Shown piece after piece: positions 6,925-13,943 of a stretch of DNA of 15,103 nucleotides; positions within the stretch are counted from its first letter, which is position 1, and every line of letters starts with the position of its first letter. This stretch comes from DASRHY01 sp046765875 (GTDB lineage: Bacteria > Actinomycetota > Actinomycetes > Propionibacteriales > Kribbellaceae). The notes below the pieces were generated by a model that ran no database searches, was not told the DNA's origin, and saw only the letters and a program-made list of their open reading frames with translations. Where the stretch lies: NCBI GenBank assembly GCA_046765875.1, contig JBKPSJ010000401.1:1-15103 (forward strand), given 5' to 3'. The translations under genes and the position numbers were made by a program.

Positions 6925-9129
6925 ATGACGACTCGGCGCGGGTTCCTTGCCGTAGTGGCGGTGTCGGCGCTAACAGCCGGGGCGCTGGTTGTTGTTCCGG
7001 CGGGGGCTGCTTCGGCCGAGCAGGGCGTTGCGGCGGCAGGCTGTCAGCTGAACTCGGCGAAGGGCGACATCAAGCACGTCATCTATCTGCAGTTCGACAA
7101 CACGCACTTCCTGCGGGACAACCCGAACGTGCCGTCCGACCTCGAGCAAATGCCGCACCTGCTGAACTTCCTTCGGGGCGACGGCACACTCTTCACGAAC
7201 GACCACACGATGCTCATCTCGCACACGGGCGGCGGGATCCTGTCGACACTCACGGGTCTCTACCCCGATCGGCACGGGCAGGCGGTCTCCAACTCCTATC
7301 GCTACTTCAGGGCGGACGGGTCGACCGCGTCTTCGTCGTCGTTCAAGTACTGGACCGACCTGGTCGATGACGTGGGGATTCCGCCAACGGACCCGACGCC
7401 GAACATGGTCAACGGTGACAGCGGCACACCCAAGACAACACCCGCGCCGTGGGTTCCATACACACGCGCCGGCTGCGACTTCGGCGCTGCCGCAGTCGCC
7501 AACGTCGTGTTGGAAAACACGGGCACGGGCCCGAACGGCGACATGACGAAGGTGTTCGGCCAAGGCTCTGCCGAATGGAACGAGGCCGTGGCCTCCAACT
7601 CCTCGCCGGCGGGTACCGCGGCCCGGGCGCTCGCCCAGACCGACTTCGTCGGGATCGCCGTACACTGCGCTTCGGGTGGCGGCATCTGCACGGGCAACTC
7701 GCACGCCAGGCCCGATCTACTGCCAGACGAGCCCGGCGGGTATGACGGATTCAGTGGGTTGTTCGGGGCCAAGTACGTCAACCCGGCCATCACCGGTGGC
7801 AGCGCCAGTCTGAACGACCTTGACGGTCAGCCGATCACGGATCCATTCAATCAGCCTGGCTTCCCCGGCTTCGACGGGTTGTTCGCCAGCACGACGCTCT
7901 CGTACATCGCGACCATGCAGGAAGCCGGCATCCCGATCACCTATGGCTACATCTCCGACGCCCACGACGGTCACGGGTTGCACGGCGAGCAGCACATCGC
8001 CTACGGACCAGGCGAGCCCGGCTACGTGGCCCAGCTGAAGGCCTATGATCAGGCGTTCGAGAGGTTCTTCATCCGGCTGGCCGCCGACGGCATCACGAAG
8101 GACAACACGCTGTTCGTCGTCACAGTCGAGGAAGGCGACCACTTTGCCGGCGCGACGCCGGCACCGGTCGGCTGCGACGGCGTGACCACGCCGTGCAATT
8201 ACAGCCTCTTGGGTGAGGTCAACGGCAACCTCGCAGGGCTGCTCGCCACCCAACAAGGGATCACGACGCCGTTCACGGTTCACGCCGACATGGCGCCTAC
8301 CTTCTATCTCACTGGGAAACCGGCGCCGTCCGCGCTGGTCACCCGCGACTTCGAGCGGGCCGTCGGGAAGCTCACGGCCGTAAACCCCTACACAGGTCAG
8401 ACCGACCAGCTCACCGCGGCGCTCGCAGATCCGGCGGCGATGAAGACACTGCACATGATCACCGCCGACCCACAGCGAACACCCACGTTTACGATGTTCG
8501 CCCAGCCCGACTACTTCCTGTTCTCCGCCGCACCGAACTGCAACTCGCCATGCATTACAGTGCCCACGACACCGCCGACGTTCGCCTGGAACCACGGAGG
8601 CATCCAACCCGAGATCGCTCAGACCTGGCTCGGCATCGTCGGGCCGGGCGTTCGCAACCTCGGCCAGGACGACTCGACGTGGACCGATCACACGGACTGG
8701 AGACCCACGATCCTCAGCCTGGTCGGCCTCGATGACAGCTACCGCCATGATGGACGCGTCGTCGTCGAGCCGCTCTCCTCCTGGGCGGTCCCACCAGCGC
8801 TTCGGGCCCACCGCGCCAAGCTGCTGCAGCTGGGCGCCGTCTACAAGCAACTGAATGCACCCTTCGGCGAGCTCTCGACGGATGTGCTCGTCGCCTCCAC
8901 CCGGGCACTCAGGAGCGGCAGCGCGGCCGATGACACGAGCTACGCCTCGATCGAGAGCCAGATCGACTCACTCACCTCCGCGCGCGACTCGCTGGCCGCA
9001 CAGATCCAGACCGCGCTCGACGATGCGGCCTTCGGAGGGAAGGCGCTTGACAACCAGCAGGCGGAGGCCTACATCACCCAGGCCAAGGCGCTGATCAGCC
9101 AGGCACACGAGCTCGCCGGACATTCGTAG
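6925..9129 (+). CDS. Tat-exported alkaline-phosphatase-superfamily phosphohydrolase
   Basis: The product has 734 residues. The start is ATG at 6925, with GGAGGAGG five to seven bases upstream. The frame is open from 6745, but the signal peptide begins here: MTTRRGFLAVVAVSALTAG is a twin-arginine signal (TRRGFL), with likely cleavage after GAASA near residue 33. The mature part has the metal-ligand order of the alkaline phosphatase/nucleotide pyrophosphatase superfamily: D58 (LQFDN), likely nucleophile T101 (SHTGGGILSTLTGLYPDRHG), D345 and H350 (DAHDGHG), D405-H406 (EEGDH), and H589 (TDHTDW). A helical, coiled-coil-like tail runs from about residue 670 to the end. Tat export of a folded, metal-loaded enzyme is usual for such proteins. 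It should hydrolyse phosphate mono- or diesters outside the membrane; the substrate is unknown. It is divergent from the GH3 gene and stands alone on its strand for 330 bp downstream. Superfamily membership is well supported; the exact family is not. Confidence 0.82.
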   Translation: MTTRRGFLAVVAVSALTAGALVVVPAGAASAEQGVAAAGCQLNSAKGDIKHVIYLQFDNTHFLRDNPNVPSDLEQMPHLLNFLRGDGTLFTNDHTMLISHTGGGILSTLTGLYPDRHGQAVSNSYRYFRADGSTASSSSFKYWTDLVDDVGIPPTDPTPNMVNGDSGTPKTTPAPWVPYTRAGCDFGAAAVANVVLENTGTGPNGDMTKVFGQGSAEWNEAVASNSSPAGTAARALAQTDFVGIAVHCASGGGICTGNSHARPDLLPDEPGGYDGFSGLFGAKYVNPAITGGSASLNDLDGQPITDPFNQPGFPGFDGLFASTTLSYIATMQEAGIPITYGYISDAHDGHGLHGEQHIAYGPGEPGYVAQLKAYDQAFERFFIRLAADGITKDNTLFVVTVEEGDHFAGATPAPVGCDGVTTPCNYSLLGEVNGNLAGLLATQQGITTPFTVHADMAPTFYLTGKPAPSALVTRDFERAVGKLTAVNPYTGQTDQLTAALADPAAMKTLHMITADPQRTPTFTMFAQPDYFLFSAAPNCNSPCITVPTTPPTFAWNHGGIQPEIAQTWLGIVGPGVRNLGQDDSTWTDHTDWRPTILSLVGLDDSYRHDGRVVVEPLSSWAVPPALRAHRAKLLQLGAVYKQLNAPFGELSTDVLVASTRALRSGSAADDTSYASIESQIDSLTSARDSLAAQIQTALDDAAFGGKALDNQQAEAYITQAKALISQAHELAGHS

Positions 9130-9462
9130 GCCCGTTCGAGAGGCGGCCAGCCAGGTCGCGACACCGTCGTCGAACGCCGGCGTAGGACCAACCGCGCAGA
9201 CGGGCCGCCGCGGGGCATCATCTGCCGGGGGCATGACGTCTCGTGTGATGGGCCGTGTGGCCGCAGGGAGGTAGAGACTGCGCGGCGGGACGCGGCCGCT
9301 GGCATAGGATCGGCCAAGGCGGTAAGCCCGGTGGACGATGCGTCACGGCGGTGCTGCGCAGTGTCTGCCGGGACGCCTGGAGCCATTGCCCATGCCACCG
9401 GGCGCATCTAGGTAGGCGGCCATGAGTCGCTGCCGAGGCGTCCACGCGACGGGAGGAGACCC
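9130..9462. other. 333-bp intergenic region upstream of the desaturase
   Basis: No gene is supported. CGTTCGA (9133-9139) and TCGAACG (9170-9176) form a 7-bp inverted repeat just after the phosphohydrolase stop, with a long 30-nt gap, so it is a weak terminator candidate at best. The desaturase promoter candidate (9386-9414) and its ribosome site GGGAGGAG lie at the right end. Confidence 0.4.
9386..9414 (+). promoter_or_regulatory. Sigma-70-like promoter candidate for the desaturase
   Basis: TTGCCC (9386-9391), a 17-bp spacer, then TAGGTA (9409-9414). The start codon of the desaturase is 48 bases further on. Spacing is ideal and both hexamers match the consensus partly (four of six each). 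Chance matches of this quality occur, so this is a candidate only. Confidence 0.35.
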
Positions 9463-10398
9463 ATGACGGTACTCGACAACGACCAACTCCTTGCCGAACT
9501 TGAGCCAACGGTCGCAGCGAACCTCGACCGGCACCTTGCCACCGCTAAGGAATGGATGCCCCACGAGTACGTGCCCTGGAGTCTTGGCAGAGACTTTGCC
9601 GACCTGGGTGGACAGGCATGGTCGGTCGAACAGTCGGCGTTGTCGCCGATCGCGCGCACCGCTTTGGAGGTGAACCTGCTCACCGAGGACAATCTGCCCA
9701 GCTACCACCGTGAGGTCGAGCGAGCCTTCGGCAGGGATGGCGCGTGGGGCACGTGGGTGAACCGGTGGACCGCCGAGGAGGGCAGGCACGCCTTCTGCAT
9801 CCGCGACTATCTGCTGGTGACGCGGGGGGTCGATCCCGACGAGCTCGAGCGGGCCCGCATGGAGACCATGCAGACCGGTTACGACTCTGGCGACAAGCCG
9901 CTGCTCAACGCATGCGCCTACGTGTCGTTCCAGGAGCTCGCGACGCGCGTTTCACATCGGAACACCGGACGGTTCACCGAGGAACCGATCGCGGACAAGC
10001 TGCTCGCTCGTGTGGCCATGGACGAGAACCTGCACATGATCTTCTATCGCAACATCGTCGCGGCCGCGCTCGAGCTCGCGCCCAGCCAGACCATGCGCGC
10101 GATTGCCGACGAGGTTGTCGGCTTCCAGATGCCCGGCAGCATCATCCCCGGGTTCGCCCGCAAGTCTGTGCAGATGGCCAAGGCCGGAATCTACGACCTG
10201 CGCATCCACCATGACGACGTCGTGACACCGTTGCTGCGTCAGTGGGGTGTCTTCGAGCTCGAGGGTATGGACGGCGACGGGGAACAGGCGCGTGAACAGC
10301 TCGCGACGGCTGTCGATGCTCTCGAGGTGCAGGCCACACGGTTTGTCGAACAACGCGCGGAGGCGGCGGCCAAGAAGGCGGCCCGACAGCCGAGCTAG
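9463..10398 (+). CDS. Soluble acyl-[acyl-carrier-protein] desaturase (diiron, DesA1/DesA2-like)
   Basis: The product has 311 residues. The start is ATG at 9463, with GGGAGGAG upstream. It belongs to the PF03405 acyl-ACP desaturases, cytosolic ferritin-like helical bundles that insert a cis double bond into acyl-ACP using O2 and electrons from ferredoxin. All six iron ligands of the plant stearoyl-ACP enzyme have counterparts: E75 (LTEDNLPSYH), E106 and H109 (AEEGRH), E158 (FQELATRVSHRNTG), and E188 and H191 (MDENLHMIFY). No membrane segment is present, as expected for the soluble class. Length fits the actinobacterial DesA1/DesA2 group. In mycobacteria these enzymes serve mycolic acid or membrane lipid synthesis; the position of the double bond cannot be read here. 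The tail is Ala/Lys/Arg-rich (EAAAKKAARQPS). A TetR gene follows 168 bp downstream on the same strand and could control it. Confidence 0.92.
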   Translation: MTVLDNDQLLAELEPTVAANLDRHLATAKEWMPHEYVPWSLGRDFADLGGQAWSVEQSALSPIARTALEVNLLTEDNLPSYHREVERAFGRDGAWGTWVNRWTAEEGRHAFCIRDYLLVTRGVDPDELERARMETMQTGYDSGDKPLLNACAYVSFQELATRVSHRNTGRFTEEPIADKLLARVAMDENLHMIFYRNIVAAALELAPSQTMRAIADEVVGFQMPGSIIPGFARKSVQMAKAGIYDLRIHHDDVVTPLLRQWGVFELEGMDGDGEQAREQLATAVDALEVQATRFVEQRAEAAAKKAARQPS

Positions 10399-10545
10399 GT
10401 CGGCCGCGATGCGTGCGGCACTGAACATATCGTCCTCGACCAGGTCGGCCAGGCGGGACGAGTCGCCGGTCGGCACGGTGATCTGGCGGTACGTCGGCGC
10501 AGCCAGCTCGCGGGATATTGACAGCGGTTTGGCGTGTCGCGGCGG
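10399..10545 (-). pseudogene. Possible gene remnant on the minus strand
   Basis: The minus strand between the desaturase stop and the TetR gene reads as a stop-free stretch with strongly G/C-biased third positions. The predicted peptide has a natural-looking composition, including TYRQITVPTGDSSRLADL and VEDDMFSAARIAADLA. No start codon with a ribosome site is visible, and the frame then runs into the antisense of the desaturase. I do not recognise the family. It could be the leftover of a deleted gene or a chance open frame in GC-rich DNA. Confidence 0.2.
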
Positions 10546-10566
10546 CTTGTGCGTCGTTAAGTGAGC

Positions 10567-11163
10567 ATGGAATCTGTGCGCCGCGGCCGGCCGCGGGATC
10601 CCGACGCAGAGCCGCGGATCCGACAATGCGCGGTTCAGCTGCTGCTGGAACGCGGCCTCGACCGAATGACCGTCGACGAGATCGCCGCGCGGGCCGGGGT
10701 CGGGAAGGCCACCATCTACCGCCGCTGGCCGAGCAAGACCGAACTCGCGCACGACGCGATGAACCAGCTGTTCAACAGCGAGTTATCCACCGTCGAAATC
10801 CCCGACACCGGGACCCTGCGCGGCGACCTCGAGCAGGTCTATCGCAGCGCACTGCGGTTGACCGCGACCCCGGCGGGGGGCGCGGTCATCAGGCTGGCCA
10901 TGATCGAGGCCATCCGCGACCCTGAGGCGGCCGCGATCTACCGGCGGTTCCTACAGCACCGGGTCGACCTGACCGCCGCCGCCTTCGACCGCGCCCGGCG
11001 GCGCGGCGAGCCGGTGCGCGGCGACGCCGACCCGCGAGTACCGGTCGAATGGCTGACCGGGGCGCTGATCGTGCGGGCGATCACCCACGCCCGGATGCCT
11101 CCGGTCAGGCAGGCCGCGAAGCTGGCCAACCTGACAATGCTCGCCGTCACCGACCAACAATGA
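10567..11163 (+). CDS. TetR/AcrR-family transcriptional regulator (downstream of the desaturase)
   Basis: The product has 198 residues from ATG at 10567, preceded by a weak AAGTGAG ribosome site. A GTG two codons earlier (10561) is in frame but has no site of its own. The N-terminus carries the TetR helix-turn-helix: GRPRDPD leader, a first helix to about residue 30, and the HTH at about 36-56 (MTVDEIAARAGVGKATIYRRWPSKTEL). Residues 60-198 form the variable helical ligand-binding and dimerisation part. The effector cannot be deduced. It follows the desaturase on the same strand and converges on the oxidoreductase gene, whose stop is 27 bp away. A role in lipid-gene control is plausible but rests only on adjacency. 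No clear operator palindrome is visible in front of the gene. Confidence 0.88.
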   Translation: MESVRRGRPRDPDAEPRIRQCAVQLLLERGLDRMTVDEIAARAGVGKATIYRRWPSKTELAHDAMNQLFNSELSTVEIPDTGTLRGDLEQVYRSALRLTATPAGGAVIRLAMIEAIRDPEAAAIYRRFLQHRVDLTAAAFDRARRRGEPVRGDADPRVPVEWLTGALIVRAITHARMPPVRQAAKLANLTMLAVTDQQ

Positions 11164-11175
11164 CGCGGATCCTCG

Positions 11176-11190
11176 TCGCCGTCGCGGCGA
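11176..11190. terminator. Small hairpin between the convergent TetR and oxidoreductase genes
   Basis: TCGCCG-TCG-CGGCGA is a perfect 6-bp stem with a 3-nt loop. It fills most of the 27-bp gap between two convergent stop codons, so it could act in both directions. There is no T-tract, and the stem is short. Confidence 0.35.
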
Positions 11191-12153
11191 TCACACGGTC
11201 ACGACGAGCTTGCCGCGGGGGTGGCTGTGTTCCTGGTCGGCCAGTGCTTGGAGAGCGTCGCCGAAGGAATACCTCTGGCCGACGACAGGTGTGATCTCGC
11301 CGGACTCGATGAGGCCGGTCAGCGTATCCAGTGCCTGCTTCTTGGCGGCGTACGCCACCGTGTCGGTCATCGCAACCCGCTGTGAGAGCAGCGACCCGAA
11401 CGCCATCGACGCCATGACATGCCCAGCCGGCTGCAGCCAGCGACCGGGTGGCCCGCCGACCGCGACGTATGTGCCCTTGGGCTCGAGCGTTCGCCGCCAG
11501 GTCAGCAGCGAGCGGGTGCCCGCGATATCGAGCACAAGGTCGTACCGGCGGTCGGCCGGCAGATCCGTGACCACCTCGGCGGCGCCGAGCGAACCAACCA
11601 GGTCGGCGTTCGCCGACCGGGTCTGCGCGGTGACGGAGGCGCCGAACGTCCGCCCGAGCTGGACCGCGTACGTGCCGACGCCGCCGGACGCGCCGGTGAC
11701 CATCACCCGCTGACCGGGCTCTATCCTGCCGTCGTCGCGCAGCCCGAGCAGCGCGGTGACCGCGGCCATCGGTACGGCTGCGGCCTGCTCGTAGGACAGG
11801 TTCGCCGGCTTGCGCGCCAGCAGGTCCGCCTTGACACATACGTACTCCGCGAAACCGCCCTGCTCGATGAGCGCGTACACGTCGTCGCCGGGCTGGAACC
11901 CGGTCACGTCAGCACCGGTCGCCTCGACCTGGCCGGCGACGTCGCAGCCGAGGATGCTCAGCCCGGGCCGGCGTAAGCCGAGGGTGCCCGGCATAAGCCG
12001 TGCAACGTACGGCTCGCCGCGCAGATGGTGCCAGTCGTACGGGTTGACCGACGTAGCGCGTACGCGGATCAGGACCTCGTCGTCAGCGGGCACGGGTTGG
12101 GCTATCTCGGCCAGCTCCGCTGTGCCGTACGAACTCAGGACGTATGCCTTCAT
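11191..12153 (-). CDS. NADP-dependent alcohol dehydrogenase / quinone oxidoreductase (zinc-free MDR family)
   Basis: The product has 320 residues. The start is ATG at 12153 (MKAYVLSSYG), with GGAG eight bases upstream. The frame stays open to 12789 only as the antisense of the TetR gene. The N-terminal GroES-like fold includes VRATSVNPYDWHHLRG (31-46) and GCDVAGQVEATG (69-80). The Rossmann domain carries the NADPH motif TGASGGVG (153-160) in VMVTGASGGVGTYAVQLG. The Cys/Asp/Glu ligands of the structural zinc in classical alcohol dehydrogenases are absent, which places it with quinone oxidoreductase-like or enoyl-reductase-like MDR enzymes that reduce quinones or activated double bonds. The substrate is unknown. 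It diverges from a TetR gene across three operator-like palindromes that cover its promoter, so it is very probably repressed by that regulator and induced by a small molecule, as in detoxification systems. Confidence 0.92.
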   Translation of the reverse strand: MKAYVLSSYGTAELAEIAQPVPADDEVLIRVRATSVNPYDWHHLRGEPYVARLMPGTLGLRRPGLSILGCDVAGQVEATGADVTGFQPGDDVYALIEQGGFAEYVCVKADLLARKPANLSYEQAAAVPMAAVTALLGLRDDGRIEPGQRVMVTGASGGVGTYAVQLGRTFGASVTAQTRSANADLVGSLGAAEVVTDLPADRRYDLVLDIAGTRSLLTWRRTLEPKGTYVAVGGPPGRWLQPAGHVMASMAFGSLLSQRVAMTDTVAYAAKKQALDTLTGLIESGEITPVVGQRYSFGDALQALADQEHSHPRGKLVVTV

Positions 12154-12169
12154 AGGGTCTGCTCCGATT

Positions 12170-12182
12170 CTTACGCTGTAAG
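12170..12182. promoter_or_regulatory. Operator 1 of the MDR/TetR divergent promoter
   Basis: CTTAC-GCT-GTAAG, a perfect 5-bp palindrome with a 3-bp centre. It lies 17 bp upstream of the oxidoreductase start, inside its leader. It is one of three near-identical copies and the likely binding site of the divergent TetR protein. Confidence 0.7.
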
Positions 12183-12183
12183 T

Positions 12184-12196
12184 CGTACGCCGTAAG
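12184..12196. promoter_or_regulatory. Operator 2 of the MDR/TetR divergent promoter
   Basis: CGTAC-GCC-GTAAG, the same palindrome with one changed base in the left arm. It begins 14 bp after operator 1 and overlaps the presumed -10 box of the oxidoreductase promoter. Confidence 0.6.
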
Positions 12197-12222
12197 ATAA
12201 CACAGCGAGCCTTACGTTGTAA
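12194..12222 (-). promoter_or_regulatory. Promoter candidate of the MDR oxidoreductase gene
   Basis: On the minus strand TTACAA (12222-12217), a 17-bp spacer, then TATCTT (12199-12194). The leader to ATG at 12153 is about 35 bases. The -35 box sits inside operator 3 and the -10 box touches operator 2, so a bound repressor would block RNA polymerase directly. On the plus strand, TTACGC (12171-12176) and TAAGAT (12193-12198), 16 bp apart, could serve the TetR gene. Confidence 0.45.
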
Positions 12223-12223
12223 G
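12211..12223. promoter_or_regulatory. Operator 3 of the MDR/TetR divergent promoter
   Basis: CTTAC-GTT-GTAAG, a perfect palindrome in its arms, differing from operator 1 only in the centre. It starts 27 bp after operator 2, lies 29 bp upstream of the chosen TetR start, and should also allow autoregulation. Confidence 0.7.
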
Positions 12224-12252
12224 ATCCTGGGCGAGGAAGGGTGGAGACGCAG

Positions 12253-12930
12253 GTGGCCGAACCGGTAGCGCGGGTCCCGCTGAGCCGTGTGCGCGTGCTG
12301 CGTGCGGCAGTGCGGATCGCCGACGAGCATGGCATCCAGGCGGTCACGATGCGCCGGCTCGCCGAGGAAGTCGGCGCCGAGGCGATGTCGCTGTACTACC
12401 ACGTCGCCAAGAAGGAGGACATCCTCGACGGAGTGGTCGACATCGTCGCCACCGAGATCAACGAGGTCGTCGACCGGATCGACCTGCCCGCACGGGGAGC
12501 GCACTGGAAGAAATCGGTCCGGCAGCGGATCCTTTCCGCGCGCGAGGTGTTCCTGCGGCACCCCTGGGCGCCCGCGGTGTTCGAGACCCGGACCACGACC
12601 AGCCCGGCCGTGCTGAAGTACCACGACGGACTGGTCGGCCTTATGCGCGAGGGAGGATTCTCCTACGACCTGGTCCACCACGCGCTGCACGCGCTGGGCA
12701 GCAGGGCGCTCGGGTTCAGCCAGGAACTGTTCGATCCCGGTGATGGGTCGGTCCCGGACGCCGCGACCCTGGACGCGATGGCCGGCCACCTACCGAACCT
12801 GGCCGGCATGCTCCGCGAGGTCGCCCACGACGACCCCGGCTCCACCCTCGGTTGGTGCGACGACCAGACCGAGTTCGAGTTCGGCCTCGACATCGTTCTC
12901 GACGGCCTGGACCGGATGCGCACGCAATGA
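12253..12930 (+). CDS. TetR-family repressor (tetracycline-repressor-like C-terminal domain), divergent from the MDR gene
   Basis: The product has 225 residues from GTG at 12253 (MAEPVARVPLSR), with GGTGGAG six bases upstream. The earlier in-frame GTG at 12241 directly abuts its purine stretch, so it is less likely. The helix-turn-helix covers about residues 29-52 (AVTMRRLAEEVGAEAMSLYYHV), followed by KKEDILDGVVD, the classic TetR pattern. The rest (LPARGAHWKKSVRQRI, EVFLRHPWAP, and the helices GFSYDLVHHALHALGSRALG) matches TetR_C-type ligand-binding domains (PF02909) of TetR-like repressors. It probably binds the three CTTAC-N3-GTAAG palindromes just upstream as a dimer, repressing both itself and the oxidoreductase. 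The ligand is unknown. Confidence 0.92.
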   Translation: MAEPVARVPLSRVRVLRAAVRIADEHGIQAVTMRRLAEEVGAEAMSLYYHVAKKEDILDGVVDIVATEINEVVDRIDLPARGAHWKKSVRQRILSAREVFLRHPWAPAVFETRTTTSPAVLKYHDGLVGLMREGGFSYDLVHHALHALGSRALGFSQELFDPGDGSVPDAATLDAMAGHLPNLAGMLREVAHDDPGSTLGWCDDQTEFEFGLDIVLDGLDRMRTQ

Positions 12931-12986
12931 GCCTGGCTCGCCGACCAATCCATTGACCGTGCACCCGCCGGCATAACTAGGTGCGG

Positions 12987-13019
12987 CTCGACGACTTTGC
13001 TATATGCCTCCTCGTCGAG
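12987..13019. terminator. Convergent hairpin between the TetR gene and the secreted-protein fragment
   Basis: CTCGACGA (12987-12994) and TCGTCGAG (13012-13019) form a perfect 8-bp stem around a 17-nt loop. It stands between a plus-strand stop (12930) and a minus-strand stop (13048), the expected place for a two-way terminator. The loop is long and there is no T-tract. Confidence 0.35.
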
Positions 13020-13047
13020 ATAGCGGAGTTCGGCTGACGGCCGCCGA

Positions 13048-13617
13048 TCAAGGGGTCTTGACGCTAACGAGCTCTAAGACGTCATTGCCGCCTTGGACGG
13101 TCTGCTCCCGCACCAGGCCAATGCCGGGAACATACAACTTGTTGTCGAGGACACCGGGTTCGAGCAGCGAGAACTCCCCGGTCCTGAGCGCCTCATTGGA
13201 CGTCACATAGGGAGTCTTGATGTCGGCGCTCAGGTCGACGATCTTGGTGCAGTCCTCCGCGACATTCTTCGCGTCCTCCTGCTTGAAGACCTGGCCGACC
13301 GTCGGCATGGCCGGAATGAAGATTCCGGCCTGAGCGTGGTCGACGCCAGCCTCCCACGAGCCCTCGGTTGTAATGACCTGGCCGTGGTCCAGCTCCTTGG
13401 TGTCTTCGCCGAAGTACGAGACGGTGCCGGTGCTGTCTTGGGCGTACCAGTCGAAGGTGTCCTCGACCAGGTCGCTGACGATTACCTGATCGCGTACGAC
13501 GGTGACGGCTACGCCGAGGATCACCCTGGTTTGGTTGGTGATGTCATGGATGTCGTCAGCCCTGACCGGTACCTCGAAGCTGTCGCGGGCGTCGGCGACG
13601 ACGTACGGCGGTGACTG
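13048..13617 (-). pseudogene. C-terminal fragment of a secreted hypothetical protein, N-terminus lost
   Basis: The frame is open from a stop at 13678-13680, but family-like sequence begins only near 13570 (DDIHDITNQTRVILGV). The only in-frame start is GTG at 13524, with no good ribosome site, giving at most 158 residues. The text is coherent: VEDTFDWYAQD, YFGEDTKEL, TEGSWEAGVDHAQAGIFIPA, LEPGVLDNKLYVPGIGLV, ending VSVKTP. From memory this resembles actinobacterial secreted or lipoprotein-type hypotheticals of about 220-260 residues, whose signal peptide and N-terminal strand region are absent here. The upstream end joins, out of frame, the coding sequence of a truncated Lsr2. A deletion or recombination that fused two genes explains both. 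Function is unknown. Confidence 0.6.
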
Positions 13618-13795
13618 GTCGACCCGCGTCGATATAGGGCTGCAGGACCTTGCGAAGCAGCCTCGCGTTCTTCGTGGTCAGGTCGATCTCATATGACTTG
13701 CCATCGAGGCCGAACGCGACTGTCTCGCCTTGCCCGGCCCGTATCACCGTACCGGTCAGGTCGTCAGTGATGCGGACTTCGAGTCGCCGGACCAT
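13556..13795 (-). CDS. Truncated Lsr2-like nucleoid protein (dimerisation domain only)
   Basis: The product has 79 residues from ATG at 13795, with AGAGGAG seven bases upstream. Residues 1-60 match the N-terminal oligomerisation domain of Lsr2, the actinobacterial H-NS-like silencer of AT-rich DNA: RLEVRITDDLTG, then TVAFGLDGKSYEIDL (25-39), TKNARLLRKVLQPYIDAGR (41-59). Normal Lsr2 is about 110 residues and continues with a linker and a C-terminal DNA-binding domain carrying an RGR AT-hook-like motif. Here, after VTAV, the frame reads an Arg-rich tail (RRRRRPRQLRGTGQG) and stops, while the neighbouring frame encodes another protein's fragment. If made, it could only dimerise, perhaps poisoning full-length Lsr2. 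It is more likely a dying gene. Start and ribosome site are intact. Confidence 0.7.
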   Translation of the reverse strand: MVRRLEVRITDDLTGTVIRAGQGETVAFGLDGKSYEIDLTTKNARLLRKVLQPYIDAGRPVTAVRRRRRPRQLRGTGQG

Positions 13796-13911
13796 GTCGT
13801 CGCTCCTCTACGTTGTACAGCGAGTGAGCGCTTGGCTTGCCGTCGACGTGACCACATCCGGTCGGCGGCAGCGACCGGCGCCGAAATGCGTCGTCTCAGT
13901 TCCTCGCCGAA

Positions 13912-13942
13912 TGCCCTCTGCACCGGATAGGTGCAGAGGGCA
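13912..13942 (-). terminator. Strong hairpin terminator of the 67-codon gene
   Basis: Perfect 13-bp inverted repeat TGCCCTCTGCACC (13912-13924) / GGTGCAGAGGGCA (13930-13942) with a 5-nt loop. It begins one base past the stop codon of the small gene at 13944. It is the best hairpin in the window. There is no T-tract. Confidence 0.7.
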
Positions 13943-13943
13943 A

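Noticed and set aside
7717..8850. 377-codon minus-strand frame inside the phosphohydrolase gene
   Set aside because: It is an antisense shadow of a gene whose metal ligands are all in the plus frame.
9952..10398. Minus-strand frame antisense to the desaturase
   Set aside because: The part inside the desaturase is a shadow; only the intergenic part (10399-10545) was kept as a doubtful remnant.
12154..12789. Open extension of the oxidoreductase frame upstream of 12153
   Set aside because: It is the antisense of the TetR gene and would cross the operators; MKAYVLSSYG is the normal MDR start and has a ribosome site.
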